Position numbers and translations under genes: made by a program
Notes under the pieces: generated by a model
What the model saw: only the letters and a program-made list of their open reading frames with translations
The model's database searches: none
What the model was told of the DNA's origin: nothing
Shown here: positions 1 to 12,700 of the stretch, piece by piece
Position numbering within the stretch: the stretch's first letter is position 1
How the letters are laid out: each line of letters begins with the position of its first letter
Assembly (NCBI GenBank): GCA_024345305.1
Contig: BRON01000008.1
Location: 310,001 to 374,000, forward strand
Reading direction: 5' to 3'
DNA length: 64,000 nt
DNA from: Mrakia gelida
Taxonomy: Eukaryota; Basidiomycota; Tremellomycetes; Cystofilobasidiales; Mrakiaceae

Positions 1-981
1 TAAACTCCCGAGGTGCTGAACGACAAGGAGGAGACGAAGGTGATTTGTCCGCCGGAGAGGAGGTCGGCGAGGAGAGGGATTGGATTGACGGACGGTGTGG
101 GTTGGGAGAGGGTTGAGAGAGGGAGGGAGAGTTGGGAGTGGAGGTTGGATCCGAGGCCGTAGAGTGGGTGGGAGGAGGACGCGTCGGGGAGGGACGACGA
201 GAGGACCAGGGCGTGGGAGGAGGAGGGGAGGAGGGTTTGGAAGCTTGGGGAGGGATCGGTTGGAGGGGAAGTGAGTGGGGTGGAGAGAAGGGAGGAAAGG
301 GTTGAGGAAGAGTGGATTGTTGAGGGGTTGAGTTCTGCGAGAGACGCCGCGAGGGAGGGGGAGGAGGGACAGATCAGCTCGCGAGTCGAAAGCCGTCCTT
401 CGAGTCACGTCGAAGGCGTCGGTGATGGAGCCGATCTCACGATGAATTCCCAGCCACTCTCCAGTACCCAGAACAGCAACATATCGGAAGTGAGGAGGCG
501 ACGAGTCTGAGCTCGACGATGGAACCCAGTCATCTCCTTCGCTTCCCTCCTCTCTCGGCACGTACACCACACCGTCTTCACCAAGGATTGCCTCTAGGGA
601 CTCCCGTCCCATGAAAGTCTTCGGTACGAGGGAGGAAGGGAAGTTGAGCTTTGTTGAAAGGGTGTAGGAAGGATGAAGAGGGGAGGGATGGAAGCCCCAG
701 ATGAAGAAGGAGTTCGTCGAGCTGTCTAGGACGAGTTGGGGAAAAACGAGTTCCAGTAAGCTCGGGCTGTCTTCTCATATATGCTTTCCGACTCTTGGCC
801 GAGACGAGATAGCAGAGAAAGACTCACCGCGTCCCACAGTACAGCTCCAAGAAGTCCAGACGATGTCGTCGACGAGAAGTCCGAGCGCCAGCGAGAGGTC
901 CTTAGGCGATGGGATAGAGAGCTCAGCATCTTCTGAAGGGTCCAGAGTTGAGGTCGTGTTGAGGCCCCATCCGATGATCAT
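1..981 (-). CDS. RCC1-like beta-propeller protein, 3' part cut by the window edge
   Basis: Minus-strand gene running off the left edge. Exons 5'->3': 981..828, about 770..441 (acceptor could also be just before 773; both keep frame), 334..<1. Phases agree at both junctions. The protein starts MIIGWGLN and has several RCC1-type blade strings: SFFIWGFHPS, YVAVLGTGEWLGI, HALVLSS and LYGLGSNLHSQLSLP. These WG/GLGSN patterns, spaced through the sequence, mark an RCC1 repeat propeller. Only about the first 270 residues are present. RCC1 propellers are protein-protein scaffolds, sometimes GTPase exchange factors; which role applies here cannot be told. There is no signal peptide, so it is probably intracellular. 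It is divergent from the small secreted protein gene starting at 1679. Family call is moderately sure; function unassigned. Confidence 0.6.
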
Positions 982-1678
982 ATGAGAGTAGGTCCTGAAC
1001 GAGGTCGCTGGTTGTTGGAGGCGAGAAGAAGCAAGGAGGCGAGCTCAACGAAAAGGGAGCTTGGAAGGAAAGTTCAAGCTCAACTTCTCCTTCCTTCTGC
1101 CACCCACGACGGCTCCCATCTTGTCTCGACTTACTTTCGCTGCTATCCCTGGAATACCTACTCTTCATCTCAGATCTCTCTATTCACCAAGTCTGGCTTG
1201 CAACTCGGGGAAACTGGTTCGTTGTGCGTGAGCTCGTCCCTTCGCTCGTCTGCGTTCCCCTTCTTCCTGGACTTCCTCGCTCAGCTCGCTAACCTACTTT
1301 TTACTCGCGTTCCTGGCTCCTGCAGACTCGCACACACCTCTCTCTGGAAGACTCTTCAGCTAGCACATGCCTCATGCTCGAGATTCTGGTTTAAGAGTCC
1401 CTTGAAGCGAGGACGTCTCCGCCCACCCTCCTCCCCCGCGTCCTGTTCCGCTCGATCCTCTTGTTTGAACTCCTCGGATGGAACGAAGTGACTCACGACG
1501 CTCGTATATACTTACCCCTCGACCCTCTCTCGTAACTCCTCTCGAATTGGAAGCTCTTCGTCTCCCCTCAAACGCCCACCTTCTCTCCCTCCTCGACCTC
1601 TCCCTCCCTCCCTTCGACGCTCCTTTCCTCCTCTTCCTCCCCTCACACTCTTTAGAAACCATCGTCACTACTTCAAAA
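982..1678. other. Divergent intergenic region, RCC1-like / secreted protein 1
   Basis: No coding exon supported. The right third (about 1500-1678) is strongly pyrimidine-rich on the plus strand, ending at the start codon of the secreted-protein gene. The same CT-rich leader precedes the other two paralogues. The open frames here (e.g. 982-1491) lack family signal and usable splice structure. Confidence 0.5.
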
Positions 1679-2612
1679 ATGATGTTCCCTACCATCCTCC
1701 TCCTGTCTCTCCCCTTCCTCGCCAACGCCATCCCCCAGCGTCAGCCTGTCTCCGTCAACCCTCATCTCGCGCTCGCTGGAAGACTCATCAACACTCGAGA
1801 CGTCGCGGACGAGTGCCCTACCTGCACTACCTTCGCTACCACGGTCGCTGATTGCCTTCAGCTCACCACGCTTGAGGAGACCAGTACGTTTATCTTTCCT
1901 TTTGGGTTGTTGAAGCGAAAAGAGGAAGAGGGAGCTGACCGGCGTCGACCCCACCCTCCCCTGTCCTCTCCCCTGTTTCCCCTGGTTTCCCTTCGTTTTT
2001 CTTTCTTTCTCTTTCGCAGGTACTTGCCTCTGCACCACAGCGGTGTTCAACGACTTGAACACCTGCATTGAGTGCCCAGCGGTCACGTCCAGCGATCAGT
2101 ACGCGGATCTCGTCAGCTCTTCCTCGCGTGAGTTCGCTTGCTCGAGTCTTCTCGAGCTCAAGCTCGCTCGCTCTTCTGGAGCTCAACATCGCCTGTCAAC
2201 CTCGTTCTGACCTTATGCACCTCTTCTACCCCTCCCAGAGCTCACCACCTCTTGCGCTCAGCTTGGAGTCACCGGTCTTCCTGCCGTCGACCCTATCCCT
2301 GCCGCGACCTCCTCCCCCCAGACGGACTCCGTTATCGCCTCGGACGCGGATGCTGCTTCTACCACCGCTGCTGGAGAGGAATCTGCACCCACCACTGCTG
2401 CAACTACGGCGGGAGTCGTTACTACTCACTCTGGAACCACGACCACCAAGGCCGTCGTCTCTCCCACTGGCAAGACCTCCACCAAGGCTGTGTCCGCCTC
2501 GAGCTCAGCTTCCGCCTCCGTCGCCGCCTCTTCTGGATCCAAGTCGTTCGGAGGATCATCTATCTTCGTCGGAGCGGTTGGAGTCGTTGGAGTTTGGGCT
2601 GCTTTGATCTAG
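1679..2612 (+). CDS. Small secreted cysteine protein with GPI-type tail, paralogue 1
   Basis: Exons 1679..1883, 2020..2127, 2239..2612; 228 aa. The N-terminus is a signal peptide (MMFPTILLLSLPFLANA; either of two adjacent ATGs could be used). A short cysteine region follows with pattern CPTC, a single C, CLC, CIEC and a final C, eight cysteines in all. After that come a Ser/Thr/Ala-rich stalk and a C-terminal hydrophobic stretch ending GVVGVWAALI, preceded by small residues suitable as a GPI attachment site. Expected location is the plasma membrane or wall surface. No known domain recognised; CFEM is not a good fit because spacing and count differ. It is the first of three tandem paralogues; the first intron sits at the same codon position and phase in all three. 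Function unknown. Confidence 0.85.
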
Positions 2613-3252
2613 GGAGGGAGCAGACTCGGTTTGATTTCGTCGCGTCTCGGGTTCGTTCCTCAGCAGTCGATTTCTTTTGCACCCGCTTCCGATATATTTT
2701 TCTTGAGATACGATGGTCGGAACCCTCGTATCGCTGCCGTTCCTCAACCTTCAGCTGGTAAGTCACCCGTTCGCGCGAACGTTCCACGAAGAGGGAGTTG
2801 CTGATCGACGCGACGAAAAGCCACCTCGTCTTCGCCTTGGTTCGACGATCCTGCCAGTTCCCTCGCCGTTCTTTCCGACCTGGACTAGCATCTACTCAGT
2901 CAGGTATGTATCCTTCTTCTTCCTCACTCCAAGCTCGAGAAGGAGCAGAAGGACGAACGGGAGCACAGTCGAAATCGGATCCGTTCGTGACTGCTTTTTG
3001 GTGGCTTTCCCGCTCGTCGATGAGTTGCTCCAAACTCTCTCAGCTGTTCCACGGGAGTTAATCTACTAGCTTCCTTCCGAAACTCGGTTCCTCTGATCAA
3101 TCTCGAGCCACCTGTTCCTCTACCCCAACCACAACATCCCCAACCCGTCCCTTTCCTTCTCTCGTCTTCGCTCTCCTCCATCTTCTTCCAGCAACTCCCT
3201 GCCCAATCCCTCCCTCCCCAAGTGAAGCCGTACTTCCCCACATCTACCTAAA
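2613..3252. other. Intergenic region between secreted paralogues 1 and 2
   Basis: About 640 bp with no supported exon. It should hold the 3' end of the first gene and the promoter and leader of the second. From about 3100 the plus strand becomes CT-rich up to the start codon. No clear TATA box seen. Confidence 0.5.
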
Positions 3253-4051
3253 ATGCTCGCCTTCTCCCTCCTTCTCCTCCTTCCCATCCTCGCCGTTGCC
3301 AAACCCTTGCAGGTCGCTCCCGCGCTCCTCGTCACGGAACGATACCTTCTTCAACGACAGGACACCTGCTCCTCCTGCACCGACTTCACCACTGGAGTTC
3401 AGAACTGCGTTTCTTCTGATCCTACGGGAACTCAGCCTGCTACCAGTAAGTTTTCACGTCCAGCGACTCGGAGAAACCCCAGTTCGAAGCTGACCCGCTC
3501 CCGCCGCCGCTTTCTTTCTTTCGTCGTCTCTCTTCCTTCCAGTCTCCTGCATCTGCTCCACGGCCACTCTCTCCCCGATTCAAACCTGCTACACCTGCCT
3601 TGGAAGTGAAGGAGCTTCCATTCCAGACGCCCTTCAATCCTCGGTCGATCAGCTCACCTCAACCTGCCGAGTACGTTCGAGCGCCTCTTTCCCGTTCTCT
3701 TCTCCAAGACTCAAAGCTGATCCTTCCCCTCTCGACTCTTCGTGTCAGGCTGCTGGATATGAAGTCCCCGACATCAACCTCGGAGGATCCTCCTCGATCG
3801 CTGGAGCTTCTTCCTCGGTCGCCCAAGTCGCGTCGTCGAGCGCTGTCGTCCAAGGTTCTTCCTCCGCCAGGATCTCAGCTTCAGCCACCGCGTCCTCTTC
3901 GACGATTCCCAGGGTTTCTCCCAGTGTCAGGACAACCTCGATCCCAGCAAGCGCGTCGGCGACGGGTTCTACGGGAGCTGGGGCGAAGAGAGTGAAGGAG
4001 GGAGGCGTCGCGGTCTTGTTGGGAGCCGCTGCTGTAGCGTTCCTTGTCTGA
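3253..4051 (+). CDS. Small secreted cysteine protein with GPI-type tail, paralogue 2
   Basis: Exons 3253..3445, 3543..3670, 3749..4051; 207 aa. Signal peptide [16 protein letters not shown] is followed by a short pro-like stretch ending in QRQ. The cysteine pattern CSSC, C, CIC, CYTC, C keeps the same eight cysteines as paralogue 1, and the strings DPTGTQPA and STATLSPIQTC align with both neighbours. A Ser/Ala stalk and a terminal hydrophobic run (GGVAVLLGAAAVAFLV) suggest GPI anchoring. The first intron is phase 1 at the homologous site; the second is phase 0 here but phase 1 in the other two, so it slid or was gained separately. Function unknown; surface protein by inference. Confidence 0.85.
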
Positions 4052-4819
4052 GCATTTCATCTCGATGTGCGTTCTTGTATATATCGCTCTTTTCATGTAC
4101 TCTTCATATCGCCATCAGGTCACGAGGTAGCTTTTCGCTCGCGTTCGTTGTTCGTTGTTCGTTCTCTCATATCGTTCTATCTCTCTCTCTTGTTCTTTCG
4201 GACTCTCTACGCCATTTCCTCTCGCCATCTTTATCTACAACACCATATCGTCATAATTTTCGAGTTTCCAGGGGCAGCGTGACCAGAGGAAGGAAGACTC
4301 GACGCGTCGCGACGAGCATTCAACACGCATCTCACCCTCTTCCAGGCTCGTCCGAAGGTGAGATCGCAGATTTTCAGTTCAATGGAAGAGATTCGAGAAG
4401 GCGTATAGAGTCTGACATCTCCATCGCTTCTTCTGCAGGTCGAGGAAGAGAGCAGAAACGAGCCTTCCTCGAAGCAAAAACGAGCGCAAGGTCGTCCCAC
4501 CTTTCCTCCCCTCGACCACCGTGATCTCGCTCCTCCCTCCCCCCTGCGCTTGCCTTCTTCCAGCGCCATCCTCCTTCGAATCTGCTCTTCTGGCGAGCAG
4601 AAAACTTCTCGGCTCTTCGGTAAACGAGTTTCCCGCCCGTGCTAAAGGCGTTTCGCGTGGGGAAGAGGAAGAGGTGTTGGTCTTTGGTCAAACTCTGACT
4701 CTGCTTCGAACAACAGACCACCTTCGACACGTTCCCTTCCAACCACTTCCTTCTTTCTCACTCACGCTCCCTTCCTCCCCATCCACACTCTCCTTCCCCT
4801 CTTCCACACTCCTTCCAAA
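4052..4819. other. Intergenic region between secreted paralogues 2 and 3
   Basis: About 770 bp. No exon supported. The last ~90 bases before 4820 are CT-rich with CTTCC repeats, like the leaders of the other two paralogues. Confidence 0.5.
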
Positions 4820-6087
4820 ATGCTCGCCTCCTCCGCTCTCCTCGTTCTCCTCCCCGTCGCTGCTCTTGCGAGCCCCTTCACCTCCTCCCTCACTCGACTT
4901 TCAGCTCGACAAAACCAGGATTGTGCTACCGTTGCCACCACTGGATCCGCATGCCTCGCTAGCGATCCTACTGGAGCTCAGCAGTCGACTGGTGAGCCCT
5001 TCAACCTTCTCGTTCGAGGAAGGAAGGAAGGAGTGTATACCTCCTTCCTTCCCTCAGACGCGTTGTTCGCTTCGATCGCTGACCCTTCCTTCTCCTCTTT
5101 CCTCTCCAGCGACCTGTTTGTGTACTACTGAGATCTTCACCCAGATCCAGTCTTGCATCGACGCATCCGCCGACTCCGCCACCACTCTTGCTACTATCGG
5201 AACCTACTTGACTCGTGAGCAAAATTTGTTTCCTCCCCCATCTCTTTTGCGAGCTTCGACCTTCCGACTGCTTCGCACCTGCTCCTTCTTCTTTCTCAGA
5301 GGCTGACTTTTCTCTCCTTCTCTTCTTCCCCACCCTTCCATAGAGATCAACTCCATCTGCTCAGCTTACTCAATCACCGTTCCTGCCATCACCACTCCTG
5401 CTGCCGCCGCCTCGACTGGTGAGCTTCGTTTTCCCTCCTCCCCCCCTTCTCGTCTCGCGAGCGCACTGACTGATCGATTTGCTTCTCTCCTCTCCTCTCT
5501 ACCAGCTGCTGAGACCGCCGCCGCTACCACTGACGCCGCCACCACCGCTGCCCCTACCACCGCTGGTTAGTTCACTTTTCCTCCTTGTTTGAGGGAGAGT
5601 GAGGGACGTTCGAAATAGGTCGCGTCCCGTCGCGTTTTGTCGTTGCTGACCTCGTTTTCCTCTCCCTTCTGACTGATCTACCATCAGCTGAGGATACCAC
5701 CGCCGCTGGTTAGTATTCTCAACCTCGCTTTCACCCATCATAAGACGAAGCAAAGAACTCGCTCCTCCCTCTCCTCTTCGCACCGTCGCTAACCTCTCCT
5801 CCTCTCCCTCCCTTTCCTCCTCAGCCGATACCACCGCCGCCGTCGCCTCCACCACCGCTGCCGTCGTCGCTCCCGTTACCCTCACCCCTGCCACCTCCGC
5901 TACCAGCGCCGCTCTCTCCGCCTCCAAGGTCGCTTCCTCAACCAAGGCTTCCTCCATCGCCCCCAAGTCCGCCTCCGCTTCCGCTTCTGCTTCTGCCTCC
6001 GCTGCTTCGTCGGGTGGACGAGCCGCTCAGGTTGGAGTCGCTGGTGCTCTCGGAGTTGTTGGGCTTGTTGCTGCTTTCTTGCTTTAG
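4820..6087 (+). CDS. Small secreted cysteine protein with GPI-type tail, paralogue 3, multi-exon stalk
   Basis: Exons 4820..4991, 5110..5214, 5344..5418, 5506..5565, 5688..5708, 5825..6087; 231 aa. Signal peptide MLASSALLVLLPVAALA. The cysteine region aligns with paralogues 1 and 2 (DPTGAQQST, CLCTTEIFTQIQSC) but has six cysteines: the second Cys of each CxxC pair is lost. The Thr/Ala stalk is spread over extra exons of 75, 60 and 21 nt, all bounded by phase-1 introns, so each could be skipped without a frame change. Donors after the stalk exons are GTTAGT or GTGAGC following a Gly/Ala codon. The C-terminus (GVAGALGVVGLLAAFLL) is hydrophobic and GPI-like. Surface protein of unknown function. 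Confidence 0.85.
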
Positions 6088-6701
6088 AGTAGTGAAGGAG
6101 GAGAACGAAACAAAAAGGGTGGGGAGGAGTTGGGTTGGGTTGGTCTGGTTTGGTTTTCTTAGAAGAACGAGGGAGGAGTTTCTTTATTCGCTTTGACTTT
6201 GGTTTCTTCTTCACTCTACACTTAATGCCTGATTTATCTTTGCATGCTTTTTGGGTCTGTGTTAGCGCGCGAAGAGGGTTGACGGGAAGATCTGAACCAC
6301 GACGCGTCCGGCTGCTCCTCTTTCGAACCTCTTCCTTCCTTTCCCAGGCTCGTGAGCGGACTGGGGTCTACTAGCTTACAATCAACCAAGGATCATTGAG
6401 AGAGTGCGAGACAAGAGTGTGTGAGAGAGAGGGATAGAGCGACGCCGCAGTGTACAACAGAGCTTCGAAGAGAAGTAGAAAGCGAGCGGAAGAGGTCGAC
6501 GAGGAGGGCGAGAACGCGTCGACGAAGAACGAATAGACTGAACCAAAGGTGAAGAAACAAAAAAAGAGATAGGGGAGAGACGAGAGTGAAAGAGAAGTGG
6601 AGGGAAGACGGAAGAAGCAGGATAACGAAGCAAACGAGGGAGCGAGCAGACGAGGAAAAGACGACGGGGAGGGGAGGAGGGAGAGTACACAACGAGAGGG
6701 T
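6088..6701. other. Convergent intergenic region, secreted paralogue 3 / KDM5
   Basis: Holds the 3' untranslated ends of two convergent genes. The plus-strand side has short T-rich runs (6100-6240). The rest is purine-rich on the plus strand, giving overlapping open frames on the minus strand with no family signal. Nothing else seen. Confidence 0.5.
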
Positions 6702-9700
6702 TTAAGCAAGAGGAGGAGCGACTTGATCCTCCGACGAGGAAGCGAGGAGTTTGGAAGGAGGTGGTGGTGGGCTGAAGGTGAGGGGTTTGGGGATCGAGAG
6801 GGGTTCGTCGAGAGGAGGAGGAGGAGGAGGGTGGGAGTAGTGGTTGAACGAAGATGGTTGGGTTCCCTCGAGCATCGGAGCTGCTGACTCCCTGGCGACC
6901 TGATCGATCTGAGCCTCGGAGAGAATGGGATCCTCCGCTCGGATCTTGGCCTTGATGTCTAAGAGGGTTCGTTCGACCTGAGCCTGCCGTTCGACCTGAG
7001 GACTGTTGTGGAACGAAGCCGACGCCGACGAGGACGCGTGTCCGTTTCCGTTTCCATTCTGGGTAGTAGGGTAGGACTGGGACTGAGGCTGAGGTGGGTA
7101 GCCTTGAGCGTAGTGGTGAGCGTCCGGCTGGGACGTGTGATCTCGAGAGTTGCTGCTGCTCGCCTCGCCGCTCCCTCCCGCCTTGGTCGTCTTCTGCTTC
7201 TTCTTCTTCGGCTGTTCTCCTTCGGGATCAGCACCCGCCTTCTGTCCTGGAACGAACTTGGAAGCGACGAGGATGAGTCCAGGCTTGCGGATGGGAGGGA
7301 GTTGGACCGTCGCGAGTTGGTCGAGAAGAGCGAGCGTAGCCTTGATCTGTTCGCAGGAGAGAGCGAGAAAGATGACAGTTCAGTACGAGCACTTCGTTCG
7401 GAGGGAAGAGAAGACGCCGAGCTCAAAGCGAAGGAAAAGCCGGGAGAGAGGACGAACGTTGACGAAGACTTGAGTCCCGACGTGCTCTTGCATCTGCAGA
7501 CGACACTCAGCGTAGAGGTATACAGATCCCGTCTTTAAACAGCACAGCGGACACCTGTTTGAGGGGGAGAAGATATCGTCGTCAGTCGCGTCGAGAGAGT
7601 TCACCGAGGAGGAGGACAAGACGAGTGAGACTCACCTGAAGTTGGTCGGGCCGTTGGCGACCTCCAGAGGGCAGAAGACGCACGAAGCATGGAACCGTTG
7701 TCCGCACTTGGGATTGGTGCATATGACGGTAATCTTGTCATCCGCTGGAGGTTTGTCGCACACGCAGTGAACGGCGGCATCGCCTCCGTGCTCGTTCGAC
7801 TTCTTCTTCTCCTTCTCGATCTCCCAACGAGGTTTCCTCTCCCTCTCCCTCGCCCTCTTCTTCTCCGAGTTCCTGAGGGGCCGACGACCGACGATCTGGA
7901 GAGCCTGGAGGAGGGTGTTTCGAACGTCGAGGATCTCTCCTTCGGCTGAGAGGACCTCGAGATCGATGGCGAGTTGATCGACCTTTCGAAGGTAGTGACG
8001 GAGGATTCCGATCTCGACCTCATCGACGGGACCGGCTTTCCTGTTGGGTTGGAGGTGAGACGAGACCTGTTCGAGGAAGCGAATCGACTTGTGGACGATC
8101 TTGATGACGATGACGTGTTCGGCAGGAGGGAACTTGAAGTCGAGGTCGTGAGCTTGGATGAGGGTGGTGAAGTCGGAGAGCTTGGGTTCGACGTTCCGAG
8201 GCGCGTCGAGCTTCTTGGGATCGCAGACGACGCATTGGTATCGCTGTAAAGAGGAAGCGAAAGAAAGAAGGGAAGAGTCAGGAACGAAAGAGGAAGACAA
8301 AGAGGGAAGAGAAGAGAAGGGACGCGACGCGACGCGACGAAGAACGAAGAGCTCACCTTGAACGCCTTCACACTCCTCGCCGAGACCTCCACACACTCTC
8401 CATGGTACGTCGCTCCGCAAATCTTGCACTTGAGCATCGGGTGTTGCTCGGGTTGTCGACAGACGCACGAGTACTCCTGAAGAGGTCCGGCGAGAGCTGT
8501 AGCGTCCGAATCTCCATCTCCATCTCCCGCGTCCGACTTGTCGTCCTCCACTCCGGAGTTTAGCTTGGGAGCCTTGATCAACGGCGAGGGATCGTCGTCT
8601 TCGGGGTAGGTCCGTTCTCGAACGTTGTTGAGGATGAGGGTGAGGTCCTTGAGTCGATCCTTCGACGTCGGAAGAAGCTTGACGAGTCCAGCGGTCCATG
8701 AGTCGTGATATCTGACCTCCTTCTGGACGATCTCGAGGTCGGGGGAGGTTGCGATGGCGCCTCCCTTGGCTTCGATCCTCTTGACGAGACGGCGGAAGTC
8801 GACGAGGGTTGCTGGCTTGCCTGGCGCTCCTGGTTCGAGGGAATCGATGTAGGCCTTGGCTTCTTTCTCCCACTGAACAGCCTTGTTTCGAAGTTGCCTG
8901 ACCTTGCTGAGGACGTCGACGTCGATGGGAGACTCGTCGGCTCGTTCGAGAAGACGGTCCAGAGTCGCGATCGTGACTCGTTCTCCTGTCATCTCCTTCT
9001 TTGCCTCGTTCCTCCAAGCGTGACCGAGGGCCTGCTTCTTCTCGAGCTCGACGACGAGGCGATTGCTGGTGGGGATTCCGTTCTCCTTGGCCATTCGGAG
9101 GTAGTCGTCGATCTGCTTGACGTCGAGAGTCGACTCGTCCACCGTTCCGAGATCCCTATTCCATCGAAGTCGTCCGACGGTCTTCTCGAGCTGATCCAGG
9201 GATGGGAGGTCGAGATTGAGAGCTTGTCCGACTCCGAGGAGAGCCTCGAGATCCTTGAGCGACTGATCCGCGTCGGCGATCGGAAGAACCTTGACGACCT
9301 CCTCCTTGAAGTAGCGAGCTGAGACGATGAGAGCCTCGAGACTGGCGACCTCCGGAGCCTCGAATCCGAGCTTCTCGATCTCAACGAGTAGTTCCTGGAC
9401 GGCTTCAACGGATCTGTTCGAGAGTCGTTCCTCCTCCGCGTCTGCCATCTCGACGTCGACCGAGTCTCGCTTGCTCTTCGCCTTGGGGATGTACTTCCTC
9501 TTGGTCTTCTTGGTGAGGAACGTCGTAGCTCGGACCATGAGCTCGTTGCATCGGTTGACGAACTCCTTGAGCGAGACCAGGTCGGGAAGAGGATGGCTAA
9601 TTCGTTCGGCGTCGGCGACGAGGGTTCGAAGAGCCTTGAGACTGGGTCGACCTGGTTGATCCGAGAGGATTCGATGGAAGCGAGCTGTCCAGAGCGTAGG

Positions 9701-12700
9701 GATGGCTGATCGACTGATGATGGTGTCCTGGATCTCGAGGAGGGACTCCTTGGAGAATCGGTTTCGAAGGGTCCGCGAGGAGGAGGCACACGAGCAGAGC
9801 TCAGCGGCGTGGTCGAGGCAAGCGACCGACTTGGTGCACGAGCAGACGACTTGGGAGAGGTAGGTGAAGGCTTTGCAGACCGAGCACTGGTATTCCTCCT
9901 CCGGTCGGTCGACCTCCTCAACGATCTCGCGAAGAGGAACGTCCTCAGTCGAGAGTTGAGCTCGGAGTCGATCCCGGGCGGCCATTTCGACGGTGATCAT
10001 CTCTCCCAGAGGTTCTTGGAGCCTACGACAAACGAAGAGAAAGATGTCGGTTCAGTGACTGGAAAACGAGGCTCGAAGAAGAGCGAGGTGACTCACCAGA
10101 GAGAAGTGTCGATGGTGTGAGAGTGCTCGGCGATGGAGATGAGGAGCTCGTTGTGGTCGAAGACGGGAGCCTTGGAGTAAGATCGGTCTGTTAGAGAGAG
10201 GAGCGAGCAAGAAGTCAGAGGTTAAGGAGAGGTGATGGGAAGCGAAGACGCGTCGAACTCACAGTTCTCGACGCACTCTCGTCCGAACTTGAGCCAGTCG
10301 AATCGAGCGAAGTTGACGGCCTAGAATATCCAACGAGAGGACGATGTCAGTATCAGGTTCGGGACAGAGGGGGAGACGAGGAACGAAAGCGAACCTCGTT
10401 GTAGTTGAGCTGCAAAACCAAAAAGGGGAGGGGACGCGTCGTCAGAATCGATTCGAAGCTCAACTAACAAATCGAGAGAGAACGACTCACTCCATGGTTG
10501 AACCCAGAGTGGTAAGCCTTCGGGAAAGTGATCACAAACTCGTTGGCTCGTTGATCGCAAGCGAAGACTCGGACGCCAGCCTTCTGGACTCGTCCCGGAT
10601 TCATGAGCGTGATGAGTTGGAAGAGCAAAGCGGGCTGCTGCTCGAAGAGATCGGGAGCTTCCTGCTTGATGGCGGCCTCGAACTTGCCAGCGTCATCTCC
10701 AGGGATTCCGTACCACGTCTTGGTCTCTCCGAAGTGCACTGAGGAACGAAAAAGAGGGAGTCAGCTCGGAGTCGAGGGAAGGACGGGAGGGAGGAAACGA
10801 GAAACGAACTGTAGTTGACGCTCGAAGTGTAGTGGTCCTCGTTGTGCCAGGCGAAGCAACTGAAGATGAAGCCGATGTAGATCCAGGGGACGGTCCTGTA
10901 GAGAGAAAATGTGAAACAAGTTCAGGGAAGCGTCGAGAAGGGAGAGGGAAGACGCGACTCGAACGCACATTCCGGAGATGTTCGATTTAATGTCTGCGAG
11001 AAGCGAGAAGGTCAGCTACGGTTCGAAGAACCGATTTGAGAGAGAAACTCACATCGTAAAACCGAGCCAGGGAGGATGGGCATGTTGTTGAGGTTCCATT
11101 GATCGATCGAGTAGGGGTCGAGAGGGTGAGTTTCGAACGTGGGAGCAGCACTGCGATTCGAAAGGAAACCGAAGACTTTATCAGCAAAGAAAGCTTCGGT
11201 GGTTCGAAGAGATACGAGCTACTCACCTTCCATGAATGGTACTATGCACATCAGCCCCGTACTCGACCTCCACCGTCTCCTCCTCGCTCTCGACTAACCT
11301 CCAAAACTCCGTCTCGATGTCGTGTTCCGAAACGACCTTTTTCCCGATCTTCTGCGAGATCCCGTTCGCTGAGAGAGCAGGGTTGCCTTGACTGGCGATA
11401 GGATGAGTGTTGAACCAGTGCTCTCGGAAGGCGGTATCTCGTTTCTGGAAGCTCGTGATGCTGTGATCCTCTCCCTTCGAAAGCGAAACGCGACGAGTTC
11501 GCGTCAGCTTCGTTGTCTCGCTGAGTTGAAAAAAGGGTGAGGAGAGAGACTAACCTCGTCGAAGCCATACTCGTTCCCAGTTCCGAAGAGGCAGGCCGAG
11601 CAGTACCAAGACTCGTTCTTGGGGACGGCGGGAAGAGGAGGGTCGAGGCAGTAGATGTGGAAACCTGACGCGAAGGGAAACGAAGAGCGATCAGATCGAG
11701 GTCTCAAAGGATGGAGGAACGACAATGAACATACCAGCATCGCAGGCATCACACAGAAGGATCTTCGTAGCAGCGTTTCCCTTCCAACAGACCTCACAGA
11801 GCTGTAACGCGAGAACGCGAAGACGATGACCGAGCGTCAATTGAGCGAGTCACGAACGAACGAGCAAAACGAGAACGAGGATGTTGAGAACTCACATCTC
11901 CCTTGGGAGCGTCCTGAGGAGCCACAGCTGATGAGATGAAACCCACAAAAAGTCAGCGGGTGAGGACGAGAAGCGAGTCGAGTCGAGTTGAGAGCCAAAC
12001 TCACGCAGCGAAGGCTTCAACTTCGTCGTCGGACGAGCGTTCAGAGGGTTCATCGCCGCTCTCCTACTCGGGATCTTCCTCTTCTTATCCTCCCTCTTCT
12101 TCTCCTCTCCCTCCGACTCAGCCTCAGACAAACTGCTATCCACGTCCTCGAAGTTCAACGACCTCTTGATCCCACTCGGATCCTTGGTGTCCATCGGCCC
12201 TCTCCCAGGCGAAGCAGGAGCCGACTTGCTCCCTCCCGAGCTCGTCGTCGTCGTTCCCGATCCCGACGCAACGGCGTTTGGTTCCGAGGAAGTCGAAGTT
12301 GATGAGGTGGAGAGGTTCGAGTTGGAGTTGGACGCTCCGAGGGCTGCTGCTGACGAGCGAGCGGCTGGGTTGTTGGGTCGCATCCCTCCTCCGGAAGGCG
12401 AGTTGATGGTGGAGAGAGGAGAGGCTGTGAGGGCTGAGCGAGCTCGAACGGCGAATTCGTCGAAGGGGAAGACAAGGGAGGAGTAGATGACTTTGATTTG
12501 TTGAGCGAAGGCTTGAGCGTATCCGATCTTTTTCGCGACTTCGGTCCATATCTTCCTTCGCGTAACCTGGTGGAATAGGAAGATGACAGCGACGGGAAGG
12601 ATCAGCTTTCGAAAAGGGAGTGAGATGGGTTTCGAGAGAGATGGAAGAAGGACGAAGGACGAACCTCGTTGAACCCTCCAGCTTGAGTGACCTCCTTCCT

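Noticed and set aside
7689..9659. Several plus-strand open frames (up to ~200 codons) opposite KDM5
   Set aside because: They are antisense shadows of KDM5 exon 17-18: no domain signal, and arginine/leucine/valine-rich composition expected from reading the opposite strand.
10321..10560. Possible promoter or small gene inside the KDM5 JmjC region
   Set aside because: Fully explained by KDM5 exons 13-15 and their short introns.
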